Part shown: positions 1 through 8,687 of the stretch, piece after piece | Numbering within the stretch: position 1 is the stretch's first letter | How the letters are laid out: the number at the start of each line of letters is the position of its first letter | NCBI GenBank assembly: GCA_944368925.1 | Contig: CALVXG010000006.1 | Location: 62,001-126,000, forward strand | Reading direction: 5' to 3' | DNA length: 64,000 nt | Origin: an uncultured Clostridia bacterium | Lineage (GTDB): Bacteria; Bacillota; Clostridia; Christensenellales; Borkfalkiaceae | Position numbers and translations under genes: made by a program | Notes under the pieces: generated by a model | The model's input: only the letters and a program-made list of their open reading frames with translations | Databases searched by the model: none | Told to the model about the DNA's origin: nothing

Positions 1-480
1 GATCTTATGCCCACGCCCTTTTTGGACGGCGCAAAGACGGATGAAAACGGTGACCCCATTCCCGTGAACTATTCGGTCGGCGCGACCAATTCGGGCGACA
101 GCATTATTATCCCCAAGGCTTCCAAGCATAAGGACGCCGCAAAACAGTTCCTTGCCTTTATGCTGCGGGACGATAACCTCAAACTCTTCTCCGAGGAAAC
201 CTACGGCGTGCAGCTCGCGGCCGATTACAGCAACGTCACCCTCGACGACAGCGCCACCGATTTTATGAAGAGCGTGTATCGCATCAATGCGACGAGCCAG
301 AAGTTCGATCTTCTCTCTTCCGCTCTGCCCGTGTTGCAGGGGTATCTGAGCATCGACTGGCCTGTGGAGGGCGTCCAGCATTACGCTACGCTCATGAGCG
401 ATCCGAATACGGATCTTTATGAGCTCTACGAAGAAAATTATCAGTCCATTCTCGCGGACTGGGATGAGTGGTTTGAATGA
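1..480 (+). CDS. Sugar ABC transporter substrate-binding protein, C-terminal part
   Basis: The gene enters from the left edge already in frame, so only about the last 159 residues are present and no start or signal peptide can be judged. The segment has the end typical of family 1 extracellular solute-binding proteins: a run leading to IIIPKASKHKDAAKQFLAFM, the helix in which such proteins describe extra residues packing against the lobes. It would capture an oligosaccharide outside the membrane for the two permeases downstream. Its stop overlaps the start of the first permease by four bases (ATGA), which supports one operon and translational coupling. The substrate cannot be read from this fragment; the neighbouring GH16 and GH94 genes point to a beta-glucan oligosaccharide. 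Confidence 0.85.
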   Translation, partial: DLMPTPFLDGAKTDENGDPIPVNYSVGATNSGDSIIIPKASKHKDAAKQFLAFMLRDDNLKLFSEETYGVQLAADYSNVTLDDSATDFMKSVYRINATSQKFDLLSSALPVLQGYLSIDWPVEGVQHYATLMSDPNTDLYELYEENYQSILADWDEWFE

Positions 481-1466
481 GTAAACTGATCGAAAAAGCG
501 GTTCCCGTGCAGAATGCGGGGCGCGAAGTCTCGGAAAATAACTCCGGGCGCGCTCCCCGCGGGCACAGAATGAGCCGTAAAAAACAGAAGACGATTTTTA
601 TCTGCGTCATGCTTGCGTTCCCGCTGATCCAGCTGTTTATTTTCTGGTTCCTCGTGAACGTAAACACCATCATCATGGCGTTCCAGGAATTCGACTGGCT
701 CACGGGTAAGTATGTTTTCAACGGGTTCGATAACTTTATCCGCGTTTTCGAGGAGATCGGCGGCGATTCCGCCGTCACACAGCGCACGGTCATCAACTCC
801 GTGCTCTATCTGCCCGTTACCTGTTTCATCAGCCTGCCCCTGTCCATCTTGTTTTCCTATTTTCTCTATAAACAGGTGCCGGGTTCCGCGGCCTATCGCG
901 TTATCTTTTTCCTGCCGTCCATCATCCCCGTCGCGGTACTGACCATGGCTTTCTCGTTCTCCTTCGACGCCACCCTCGGGTTCGTCAACCCGATCCTGCG
1001 CGCCTTCGGGATCAAGAATATTCCCTCATGGTTCGGCCTGTATCCCACCAATCAGATCATGATCTTCGTCTATTGCATCTGGGCGGGCCTCGGCACCAAC
1101 ATCGTTCTCATCTCGGGCGCGATCAGCCGTATCCCCGTCGAAGTCATGGAATATTCCAAACTCGAAGGGGTCGGCAAAGCAAGAGAACTGTTCCAGATCG
1201 CCGTGCCGCTCGTCTGGCCGACCATCACGACGACCTTCATCCTCGGCTGTACCTCCGTCTTTACGGTCATGATGCAGCCCCTGATGCTCACGCCGAGCAG
1301 TTCCGATACGCTCACCATCGCCCTGATGATCTATAACGGCGTGCTCAACGGCCGCAACCTCCCGTACTATTCGGCGTTCGGCCTCGCGCTTTCCGTTATC
1401 GGCGTGCCCGTGATCCTCGTCATCAAATGGGTGCTCGGCAAAATCTTTGCCGACGTGGAATATTGA
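477..1466 (+). CDS. Sugar ABC transporter permease (MalF/UgpA type)
   Basis: A 329-residue membrane protein with about six hydrophobic spans after a hydrophilic N-terminus of roughly 35 residues. The EAA-type loop that contacts the ATPase is visible near residues 220-245 (EYSKLEGVGKARELFQI followed by PLVWPT). This is the first of two inner-membrane permeases of a CUT1 sugar importer. It overlaps the upstream binding-protein gene by four bases and lies 12 bases before the second permease. No ATPase gene occurs in the window; CUT1 importers often share a distant MsiK-type ATPase. Confidence 0.93.
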   Translation: MSKLIEKAVPVQNAGREVSENNSGRAPRGHRMSRKKQKTIFICVMLAFPLIQLFIFWFLVNVNTIIMAFQEFDWLTGKYVFNGFDNFIRVFEEIGGDSAVTQRTVINSVLYLPVTCFISLPLSILFSYFLYKQVPGSAAYRVIFFLPSIIPVAVLTMAFSFSFDATLGFVNPILRAFGIKNIPSWFGLYPTNQIMIFVYCIWAGLGTNIVLISGAISRIPVEVMEYSKLEGVGKARELFQIAVPLVWPTITTTFILGCTSVFTVMMQPLMLTPSSSDTLTIALMIYNGVLNGRNLPYYSAFGLALSVIGVPVILVIKWVLGKIFADVEY

Positions 1467-1478
1467 GGAGGCGCTTCC

Positions 1479-2393
1479 ATGAAAAATTCTTCGCTTTCTC
1501 AGACAAAATCTCTGCGCGGCGCCAACGTTTCCAAAGAGAAAAAAACGCACCGCAAACTCACAAAGGACTGGGCGCTTTGGGTCGTCTTCGCGGTCTTTCT
1601 GATCTACGCGGTCACCCTCGTGTTCCCGTTCGCCTGGATGCTGTTCAACTCCGTCAAATCAAACCAGGAGTACTTCCAGAATATCTGGGCTTTCCCGCAG
1701 AGCTTTCACATCGAAAATTACTATAACGTACTGTTCAATTACAACGTCCACAACGTTACCTTGCTCGGTATGTTCGGCATCAGCATCGTCATCACGCTCG
1801 CAGGCACCGCGCTTAGCCTCTTGATGTCTTCCATCGCCTCCTACGTGATCGCAAAATATAAGTTCTTCGGGCGCAACGCGCTGTACGCTCTGGCCGTCTT
1901 CGTGCTCGCCGTTCCCGTCGCGGGTACGCTGCCCGCGCAGTACAGCATCATGCAGTCCCTGCATCTGACAAATTCCTTCATCGGGGTGCTCATTCTCTAC
2001 GCCAGCGGGTTCGGGTTCAACTTCCTGATCCTGTTCGGCTTCTTCAAAAACCTGTCCTGGGAATACGCCGAAGCCGCCCTCATCGACGGCTGCACCGATT
2101 TCGGGATCTTTTTCAGAATCATGCTCCCCATGGCAAAACCCGCGCTCATCGCGGTAGGGGTCATCCACGCCATCGGTCTTTGGAACGATTACGTCACCCC
2201 GTCCATCTATCTGCCGAATACGCCTACTCTGGCCGTCGGCGTAAACCTGTTGCTCAGCGAATTGCGCGGACAGTCCGCTTACCCCGAAATGTTCGCCACG
2301 ATGATCATCGCATTGATCCCGATCCTCGCCGTGTTTATCTGCTTCCAGAAAACGATCATGGAAAATACGGTCGCGGGCGGGTTAAAAGGATAA
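1479..2393 (+). CDS. Sugar ABC transporter permease (MalG/UgpE type)
   Basis: A 304-residue permease with a basic N-terminus of about 30 residues, then six likely membrane spans. The conserved EAA loop reads EAALIDGCTDFGIFFRIMLP near residue 195, as expected for the second CUT1 permease. GAGGAGG lies just before the ATG. It partners with the preceding gene and the binding protein to import an oligosaccharide. The stop is followed after 17 bases by a GH16 lipoprotein gene with its own AGGAGG, so importer and extracellular enzyme are probably one transcript. Confidence 0.93.
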   Translation: MKNSSLSQTKSLRGANVSKEKKTHRKLTKDWALWVVFAVFLIYAVTLVFPFAWMLFNSVKSNQEYFQNIWAFPQSFHIENYYNVLFNYNVHNVTLLGMFGISIVITLAGTALSLLMSSIASYVIAKYKFFGRNALYALAVFVLAVPVAGTLPAQYSIMQSLHLTNSFIGVLILYASGFGFNFLILFGFFKNLSWEYAEAALIDGCTDFGIFFRIMLPMAKPALIAVGVIHAIGLWNDYVTPSIYLPNTPTLAVGVNLLLSELRGQSAYPEMFATMIIALIPILAVFICFQKTIMENTVAGGLKG

Positions 2394-2410
2394 TTTAAAG
2401 GAGGAAGCAT

Positions 2411-4051
2411 ATGAAAAAATTTATCACGCTGTTCCTTGCCGTGCTCCTTGCATTCAGCTTCGCTGCTTGCACGGACCAGGCCGGAACATCCGAGACCGCT
2501 GTCAGCGGTACCATCAAGTACAACGGCGTCGGTCTCGCGGGCGTATCGATCATGGTCGACGGGCAGTCCGCCGCCGTGACGGACGCAAACGGCGGCTATT
2601 CTCTCGGAGAATACACCGACGAAGTGACGATCACCCCCGCTTTGGACGGGTATACCTTTATGCCCGCATCCCTGACGGTGACCTTCGCGCGCAGCGACGC
2701 CGACTTTACCGCTTCGGCAACCGCGACCTCGGGCCCCTCGACGCCCGACACGCCCGTCGAAAACGCGGACGCGACGCGCATCCCCGCTCCGACCGACGGA
2801 AGCCTGTACGATGATTTCGAAAACGGCATCACGCCCGACGGAAAATGGGACATCGTCAACAAAAACTGGGGCGCCGAAGAGTTCAACGGCACCACCGCGG
2901 GCAACGTGAATTACACGGCGGACGGCATCGTGGTGCTTTCCTCCAAGGGTATGTACTACCCCAACGTGAGCGAACGCAACACGGGCGCGGCCATCGTCAC
3001 CAAAGAAGCGCTCGGCCCCGGCCGTTTCGAAGTCGCGGCGAAAATTTCGCCCCGCATCGGTATGTGCTCGGCGTTCTGGACTTTCTATTATGAAAGCGAG
3101 AACCTCAACCACGAGATCGACATCGAGTTCCCCGGCACGCTCAACGGCCGCATCGGCTACGACAGCGTCCTCAACACAAACTGGCAGGGCACGGGTGCCG
3201 GTCAGTATACCACCACGACCTCCGATCTTTCCACGCTCGGCCTCGCCGCGCAGAATGACGGCAAATGGCACAAATACGCCTTCGAATGGAGCGTAAAAGA
3301 CCAGTACGTCAAGTATTATATCGACGACGTTCTGACCCAGACGATCACCACCCATATCCCCAACTACGAAGGACAGTTCTGGATCGGCGTGTGGCTGCCC
3401 GTGAACTGGGCGGGCGTTCCCGAATACGAAACTTCGGATATGCTCGTGGACTGGGTCGCTTACACCTCCTTCAACGAGACGGAAGCGGACGGCGTTCACA
3501 AAGCCAAAGCCGAATACCTCGAAGACAGGGTCGCGGGCGAGAACTTCTATCCGACCGAACCTGTCGTGCTCGACGAAAATGCGGTCGAAATCGTATCCAA
3601 CAGCACTTTCTCGGGGATCGCTTCTGCCTGGAAGGCGGGCGATAACTCCGATCTGCGCTCGGGCATCGTAGCGCTCGATTATACGGGCAGCAACCAGGCG
3701 TACCGTCTGATCGCAAATTCCGAAGCCACGCAGACCGTGACGGGCGTGTATGAAGGGTTCCGTTACACGGTGAGCGGCGCGGCGAGACTTGCGGCGGCAG
3801 GGACAGATTCTTCCGCCGAGGTCGCCGTAGAATTTTTGAATGCGGAAGGGAACGTGATCGCCGATGCGGGTTCCGTCTTCACGATGAGCCAGAGCGACAG
3901 CTTTGTTTCTTTCGAAGGAGAGGTCACGGCGCCTGCGGGTTCCGTTTCCATGCGGATCGTGCTGCGCTCGAAGGGCACGGATACCGTCGCCCTTGTCGAC
4001 AGCGTGAGCATGCACCGCGTCATTGACCTGATCGGTCAGGAGGATGCATGA
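2411..4051 (+). CDS. Lipoprotein with GH16 endo-beta-glucanase domain
   Basis: A 546-residue exported lipoprotein. A signal peptide ends in the lipobox FAAC, followed by a carboxypeptidase-regulatory-like beta-sandwich (about residues 30-100), a Ser/Thr/Pro linker, a GH16 domain (about 130-360) and a C-terminal carbohydrate-binding-like jelly roll (about 395-535). The GH16 signature E235-I-D237-I-E239 is intact; the first and last Glu are nucleophile and acid/base in the family. GH16 enzymes cut beta-1,3, mixed beta-1,3/1,4 or galactan chains. With GH94 and GH1 nearby I infer a laminarin- or lichenan-like substrate. It is cell-surface anchored, and its stop overlaps the next lipoprotein gene by four bases. 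Confidence 0.92.
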   Translation: MKKFITLFLAVLLAFSFAACTDQAGTSETAVSGTIKYNGVGLAGVSIMVDGQSAAVTDANGGYSLGEYTDEVTITPALDGYTFMPASLTVTFARSDADFTASATATSGPSTPDTPVENADATRIPAPTDGSLYDDFENGITPDGKWDIVNKNWGAEEFNGTTAGNVNYTADGIVVLSSKGMYYPNVSERNTGAAIVTKEALGPGRFEVAAKISPRIGMCSAFWTFYYESENLNHEIDIEFPGTLNGRIGYDSVLNTNWQGTGAGQYTTTTSDLSTLGLAAQNDGKWHKYAFEWSVKDQYVKYYIDDVLTQTITTHIPNYEGQFWIGVWLPVNWAGVPEYETSDMLVDWVAYTSFNETEADGVHKAKAEYLEDRVAGENFYPTEPVVLDENAVEIVSNSTFSGIASAWKAGDNSDLRSGIVALDYTGSNQAYRLIANSEATQTVTGVYEGFRYTVSGAARLAAAGTDSSAEVAVEFLNAEGNVIADAGSVFTMSQSDSFVSFEGEVTAPAGSVSMRIVLRSKGTDTVALVDSVSMHRVIDLIGQEDA

Positions 4052-7000
4052 ACATGAAAAAGGTTAAAATCAGATCCCTGTGGGTCGCGCTGCTGGCGCT
4101 GCTGTGCGCGCTTTCGTTTGTGCTGGCGGCCTGCGAGAGCAAAGAAGACAATTCGGGCATCCGTCATGCGGATGCCGACAGCGTGGAGATTCTGGGCACG
4201 GAAACGACCCTGGCTCCCGGCACTTACACCTTCGAAGCGGCGGTCAAACCCGCGCAGGCTGACCAGGGCGTCCGCTGGAGCGTTTTGGGCAGCGACACGA
4301 CGGGCGTCTCGTTCGGCGGCGCAAACGGCAACGAACTGACCGTCGGCGCCAATGCGACGGACGGCGCGGTCATCACGGTGCGCGCGACGTCCACCTATGA
4401 CACGAACGTCTATGTGACGCGTAACTACACCCTCGACATTCCCGAATTCAAGGGAACGCCCATTTATACGGAAGAGGAACTGCGCAGCATCGAGCTGGAC
4501 GGCAACTATATTCTGATGAACGACATTGTCCTCACGGAGGAATGGGATCCGATCGGAACGTCCGAGATCGAGGACGAGAACGGCGTGCTTCTCCGCGAAG
4601 CGGAACCGTTCAACGGCGTGTTTGACGGAAACGGCTACACGATCAGCAACGTTCAGTACGAGGATACGGACGTAGACAGCGGGCAGGTGATCGGGTTCTT
4701 CGAACAGATCGGCGGCAGCGGCACGGTGCGCAACCTCGGACTGGAAGGTTCGATCACCGTAAACCGTTGGTCGGGCGGCATTGCCGCGATCAACAGCGGC
4801 GTGATTTCCAACTGCTGGAGCGCCATCGACGTGACCTGCGTAGGCGAGCTCGGCGCGGCGGGCGGACTCGTGAGCGATAACCGCGGGCGCGTCGAATACA
4901 GCTACTGCATCGGCGCGGTATCCACGCCCAACCGCAGCGCGTCCACGCGTATGGCGGGGCTGTTCGTCAGCGCGGGCGACGTATATTCCTGCTTCGGCGA
5001 CAAAGACGCGATGGGCACGGAATACTATCAGACGATGACGGGACTGATCCGCAAAGACGAGGTCATGCTTTCGACGTCCGCGATGCAGACGGCGTCCACC
5101 TATTCCGAATGGGATTCCCAATACTGGTCGGTTGTCAACGGCAGTTATCCGCAGCTGATCACGCCCGATTTTGTGGCAGGGGAAGAGGAGCCGTTCGTGG
5201 CGATCACGAATGCGCCGGGCGACATTGACATCAACATGGTTTACGACTATCAGATCACGGTCGAAGTTTCGGGCGTGGAAGATACGTCGGTGAACTTCTC
5301 TCTTGCGGAGGAGACGGACGGCGTGACGATCGGCGAGACGACGGGCGTGCTGACGTTCGATCCCGACTATGTGGGAGATTATTCGCAGGTTACGATCGTG
5401 GCTTCGCTGAACGCGTCGCCGGAGACGAGCGCGAGCGCGACCATTACGCTGATCAACAACAATTTTGCACAGACGAACATTTACCGTGTGAAGACGGCGG
5501 CGGCTCTGTACCGCGTGGCGACGGACAGCCGTTATCTGGGCGGGGACATCATTCTTGAAAACGATATCGACATTTCCGAATACAACTGGACGGGGATCGG
5601 TTCGGCGGCGGCACCGTTTACGGGTACGTTTGACGGACAGGGTTACACGATCAGCGGCTTCAATTCGACGAGTTCGGGACTGTTCGGCTTCATCAACGCG
5701 GCGAGCGCGAACACGGTCGCGGTGAAGGACGTGAAGCTGGTCGGCACCATCGACGGTTCGCTCTCCTGGGGCGGCGGTCTGGTCAACACCTTCCAGCGAG
5801 GCATTATCGAAAACTGCTTTGTGGACGTGGACATTCTGACGGAATCCGGCCTGCGTGCGGGCGGATTTGTGGGTGTCAACTCGGAAGACACGAACCCGAA
5901 CCAGACGACGATCCGTCATTGTATCTCGGTGGGCAAGGTCAGCACGGGCGGCAACACGGACACGGCGGGCGCATTTGCGGCGGCCAACAACGGGGCGATG
6001 CAGTACTGCTTTGCCGATGCGACCAACAGCGGAACGGACAAACTGATTTCCTTCGGCGGTGAGGTTGCGACCTGCGCCGTGTACACGGATCTTGAAATGC
6101 GCACGGCTTCGACGTTTACGGACGAGATGCTCAGCGACGCTCTCTGGCACAAACAGGATGCGAGCTGGCCGACTCTGCTGCACGACGGGTTTGTCGCGCC
6201 GCAGACGGAGACGTACGTCTACATTGATTTTGACAGAGTGGTGGACGTTTACACCGAAACGACGGTGCAGCTGAACGCCAAGGAATACACGGCGGGCGAC
6301 GTGGAGGCAGTCTTTGCGATCGCGGGAAGCGTGACGGGCGTGCAGATCAGCGAAAGCGGTCTTCTCACCTTTGATGCAAGCTTTGTGCCCGGCACGGCGT
6401 TCACGGTAACGGCGACGTACGCAGGCGTGACGGCGGAAAAGACGATCCGTACGACCTCTTCGGCACCGGTCGGAATCGGCACGGCGGACGAACTGTATGC
6501 TTTAACGCAGGCGGGTGCGGATCTGTCGCGCGACTATTACCTCACGGCGGACATCGATCTGAGCAGCTTGGGCAGCTGGCCCGGGATCCCGACCTTTACG
6601 GGTACGTTTGACGGGCGCGGACACACCATCAGCGGCTTCAATGCGGCGACGGGTCTGTTCACGACGCTGAATGCGGCCGATCAGAACACGGTCATCGTGC
6701 AGAATCTGCGGCTGGAAGGGACGATGACGGGCGGAGCCTGGACGGGCCCTCTCGCCAACAAATTCAACCGCGGTATCGTGCAGAACTGCATCATCGACGT
6801 CGACGTGACGGCGTCGGGCGGTGCGTGCGGGCTTGTCTTCGGCGTCATTATCGACGGCAGTGAGGCGGGCGTGAACGGCAGCGCGGTGGCGACCTTCCGC
6901 AATTCCGTGATCCTGGGCACGGCGCACGCGGAGAATTACGCGGCGTCCGGCTGGATGAAGACGATCGGCGCGATCGGCGGTGCGGTCAACGGCATGGTGG

Positions 7001-7176
7001 AGAACGTGTTCTACAATTCTGCGAACGCGTCGGCGACGCTGACGAACGGGCAGGTCGTTGCGGCTTGCGCGAAGACGGAAGAGGAGCTGAAAGCGGCTTC
7101 TACCTATTCCGCATTCGATACTTCCGTTTGGGAGATCGCCGAGGGCAGCTATCCGGCGCTCAAAGTACAGGCATAA
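4048..7176 (+). CDS. Large lipoprotein with three beta-helix modules separated by Ig-like domains
   Basis: A 1042-residue secreted lipoprotein (lipobox LAAC; either ATG 4048 or 4054 could start it, with AGGAGG just upstream). After an Ig-like domain (about 40-130) come three related blocks at about 133-375, 474-715 and 805-1040. Each begins with a helix plus a DIDLS/DIVLT strand, has an F-x-G-x-F-D-G-x-G-xx-IS motif, and continues with short beta-helix turns of the GLUG kind; each ends in a ST(Y/F)-W-P-x-L motif. Ig-like spacers separate them. No catalytic residues are recognised. Translational coupling to the GH16 gene suggests it binds or presents the same polysaccharide, but it could be an adhesin or an unrecognised lyase-like enzyme. 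Confidence 0.85.
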   Translation: MNMKKVKIRSLWVALLALLCALSFVLAACESKEDNSGIRHADADSVEILGTETTLAPGTYTFEAAVKPAQADQGVRWSVLGSDTTGVSFGGANGNELTVGANATDGAVITVRATSTYDTNVYVTRNYTLDIPEFKGTPIYTEEELRSIELDGNYILMNDIVLTEEWDPIGTSEIEDENGVLLREAEPFNGVFDGNGYTISNVQYEDTDVDSGQVIGFFEQIGGSGTVRNLGLEGSITVNRWSGGIAAINSGVISNCWSAIDVTCVGELGAAGGLVSDNRGRVEYSYCIGAVSTPNRSASTRMAGLFVSAGDVYSCFGDKDAMGTEYYQTMTGLIRKDEVMLSTSAMQTASTYSEWDSQYWSVVNGSYPQLITPDFVAGEEEPFVAITNAPGDIDINMVYDYQITVEVSGVEDTSVNFSLAEETDGVTIGETTGVLTFDPDYVGDYSQVTIVASLNASPETSASATITLINNNFAQTNIYRVKTAAALYRVATDSRYLGGDIILENDIDISEYNWTGIGSAAAPFTGTFDGQGYTISGFNSTSSGLFGFINAASANTVAVKDVKLVGTIDGSLSWGGGLVNTFQRGIIENCFVDVDILTESGLRAGGFVGVNSEDTNPNQTTIRHCISVGKVSTGGNTDTAGAFAAANNGAMQYCFADATNSGTDKLISFGGEVATCAVYTDLEMRTASTFTDEMLSDALWHKQDASWPTLLHDGFVAPQTETYVYIDFDRVVDVYTETTVQLNAKEYTAGDVEAVFAIAGSVTGVQISESGLLTFDASFVPGTAFTVTATYAGVTAEKTIRTTSSAPVGIGTADELYALTQAGADLSRDYYLTADIDLSSLGSWPGIPTFTGTFDGRGHTISGFNAATGLFTTLNAADQNTVIVQNLRLEGTMTGGAWTGPLANKFNRGIVQNCIIDVDVTASGGACGLVFGVIIDGSEAGVNGSAVATFRNSVILGTAHAENYAASGWMKTIGAIGGAVNGMVENVFYNSANASATLTNGQVVAACAKTEEELKAASTYSAFDTSVWEIAEGSYPALKVQA

Positions 7177-7187
7177 GGACAAACAAG

Positions 7188-7236
7188 CCGCGCTTTTGCG
7201 CGGAGAAATACGGGGGCGGACGATGCCGTCCGCCCC
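7188..7236 (+). terminator. Two hairpins between lipoprotein and mutase genes
   Basis: CCGCGC-TTTT-GCGCGG (7188-7203) is followed by a perfect 10-bp stem with an ATGC loop (7213-7236). The second is followed by TCCCTTCT rather than a clean T run. Because the next gene lacks an obvious promoter, this is better read as a partial terminator or RNA-stability element that sets a lower level for the cytoplasmic genes than a full stop. Confidence 0.5.
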
Positions 7237-7262
7237 TCCCTTCTACGGGAGAGCTTACAAGT

Positions 7263-8687
7263 ATGATCAAATTCGGAACGGGCGGTTTCCGCGGAGTGAT
7301 CGGAGCCGACTTCACAAAAGAGAATGTTCAGCTGGCAATACAGGCGCTTTGCAATATTGCCAAACGCAGCAAGAGCGACAAACCCGTCATTGTCGGGTAC
7401 GACTATCGTTTTTGTTCGGAATTTGCCTGCCGGTGGGCGGCGGAAGTTTTGGCCGGCAACAAGATCAAGTGCTGGCTTTACGTCAAGCCGATGCCTACGC
7501 CTGCGATCATGCAGGTCGTGCAGAGCAGGGGATTGGATTACGGCGTGATGATCACGGCGAGCCACAACCCTTATTATTATAACGGCGTCAAGCTGTTTAT
7601 GAAAGGCGGCGTGGATGCGGACGTCGCGTTTACGGGAGAGATCGAGCGCGAATGCGCGAAGATCGAAAAGATCGAATCTGTCTCCGTCGAAGAGGGCGAA
7701 GCGGAAGGGTATATCGAAAAAGTCGATTTTTCGAGACAATATCTTGACAACATCAAGTCTTTTCTGGACTTGGAACATATACGCAAAAATCATTGCAAGA
7801 TCCTGTACAACGATCTGTTCGGGGTCGGGGCGGTGTGTCTGAAACCGCTCGCAAAGGAGTACGAGATCGCGCAGTTCGACTGTGTCAACGACAAGCGCGA
7901 CGCGCTGTTCGGGGGGCTTTTGCCGAATCCGATCCGTCCGATGATGCTTTCGATGCGGGACAAGGTGCTGGAAGGCGGCTACGATTTTGCGATGGCGACG
8001 GACAGCGACAGCGACCGTCTCGGCATTCTGGACGAGCACGGGAACTATGTGGACAGCAACGACATTCTCGCCTGCCTGTACTATTATCTGGTGCGTTACC
8101 GCGGAATGCGCGGGGACGTGGTCAAGAACTGTGCGACGAGCATACTTTTGGATATGCTGGCCAAAAAGCTGGGATTTGAATGTCACGAAGTGGACGTCGG
8201 GTTCAAAAACATTTCCTCCAAGATGCTGGAAACGGACGCGCTCATCGGCGGCGAAAGCTCGGGCGGGCTTACGGTGCGCGGCTATGTGATGGGCAAAGAC
8301 AGCGTATTTTCGGCGTCGCTGTTCATGGAGATGGTCATCTGCATGAACAAACCCGTTTCGGAGATCGTGCGCGAGGTACATACGTTTGCGGGGTACGATT
8401 ACGCGATCGAGGAAGAGACGCTCACCTTTTCGGACATCGGACAGGTGCGCGAGCGCCTGGCGGGAGGTCAGCCCGATTTCGGGAAACGTCCCAACAGAGC
8501 GGGGCATCTCAATTCCAATTACAAGTACTATTTTGACGACGGGTGCTGGGTGCTGATCCGCATGAGCGGAACTGAACCCGTGGTGCGGGTGTTTGCGGAG
8601 ATGAAGACGCCCGAAGAGAGCAGCGGGAAGATTTCCGCCGTAAAAAAATTTTTCGATACAATGGAGCAAGATCGTGCTGTACAATGA
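7263..8687 (+). CDS. Phosphoglucomutase/phosphomannomutase family protein
   Basis: A 474-residue alpha-D-phosphohexomutase. I chose ATG 7263 because GGGAGAG lies nine bases upstream and the protein then begins with the typical IKFGTGGFRG. The phosphoserine loop TASHNP has S100, the metal loop is D247-S-D249-S-D251-R, and the sugar-recognition GESSGG and C-terminal phosphate-binding R-M-S-G-T-E-P are intact. It should interconvert glucose 1-phosphate and glucose 6-phosphate. The GH94 gene begins 14 bases before its stop, so the mutase is coupled to a phosphorylase whose product is the mutase substrate. A second, distant mutase lies at 60636-62159. Confidence 0.93.
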   Translation: MIKFGTGGFRGVIGADFTKENVQLAIQALCNIAKRSKSDKPVIVGYDYRFCSEFACRWAAEVLAGNKIKCWLYVKPMPTPAIMQVVQSRGLDYGVMITASHNPYYYNGVKLFMKGGVDADVAFTGEIERECAKIEKIESVSVEEGEAEGYIEKVDFSRQYLDNIKSFLDLEHIRKNHCKILYNDLFGVGAVCLKPLAKEYEIAQFDCVNDKRDALFGGLLPNPIRPMMLSMRDKVLEGGYDFAMATDSDSDRLGILDEHGNYVDSNDILACLYYYLVRYRGMRGDVVKNCATSILLDMLAKKLGFECHEVDVGFKNISSKMLETDALIGGESSGGLTVRGYVMGKDSVFSASLFMEMVICMNKPVSEIVREVHTFAGYDYAIEEETLTFSDIGQVRERLAGGQPDFGKRPNRAGHLNSNYKYYFDDGCWVLIRMSGTEPVVRVFAEMKTPEESSGKISAVKKFFDTMEQDRAVQ

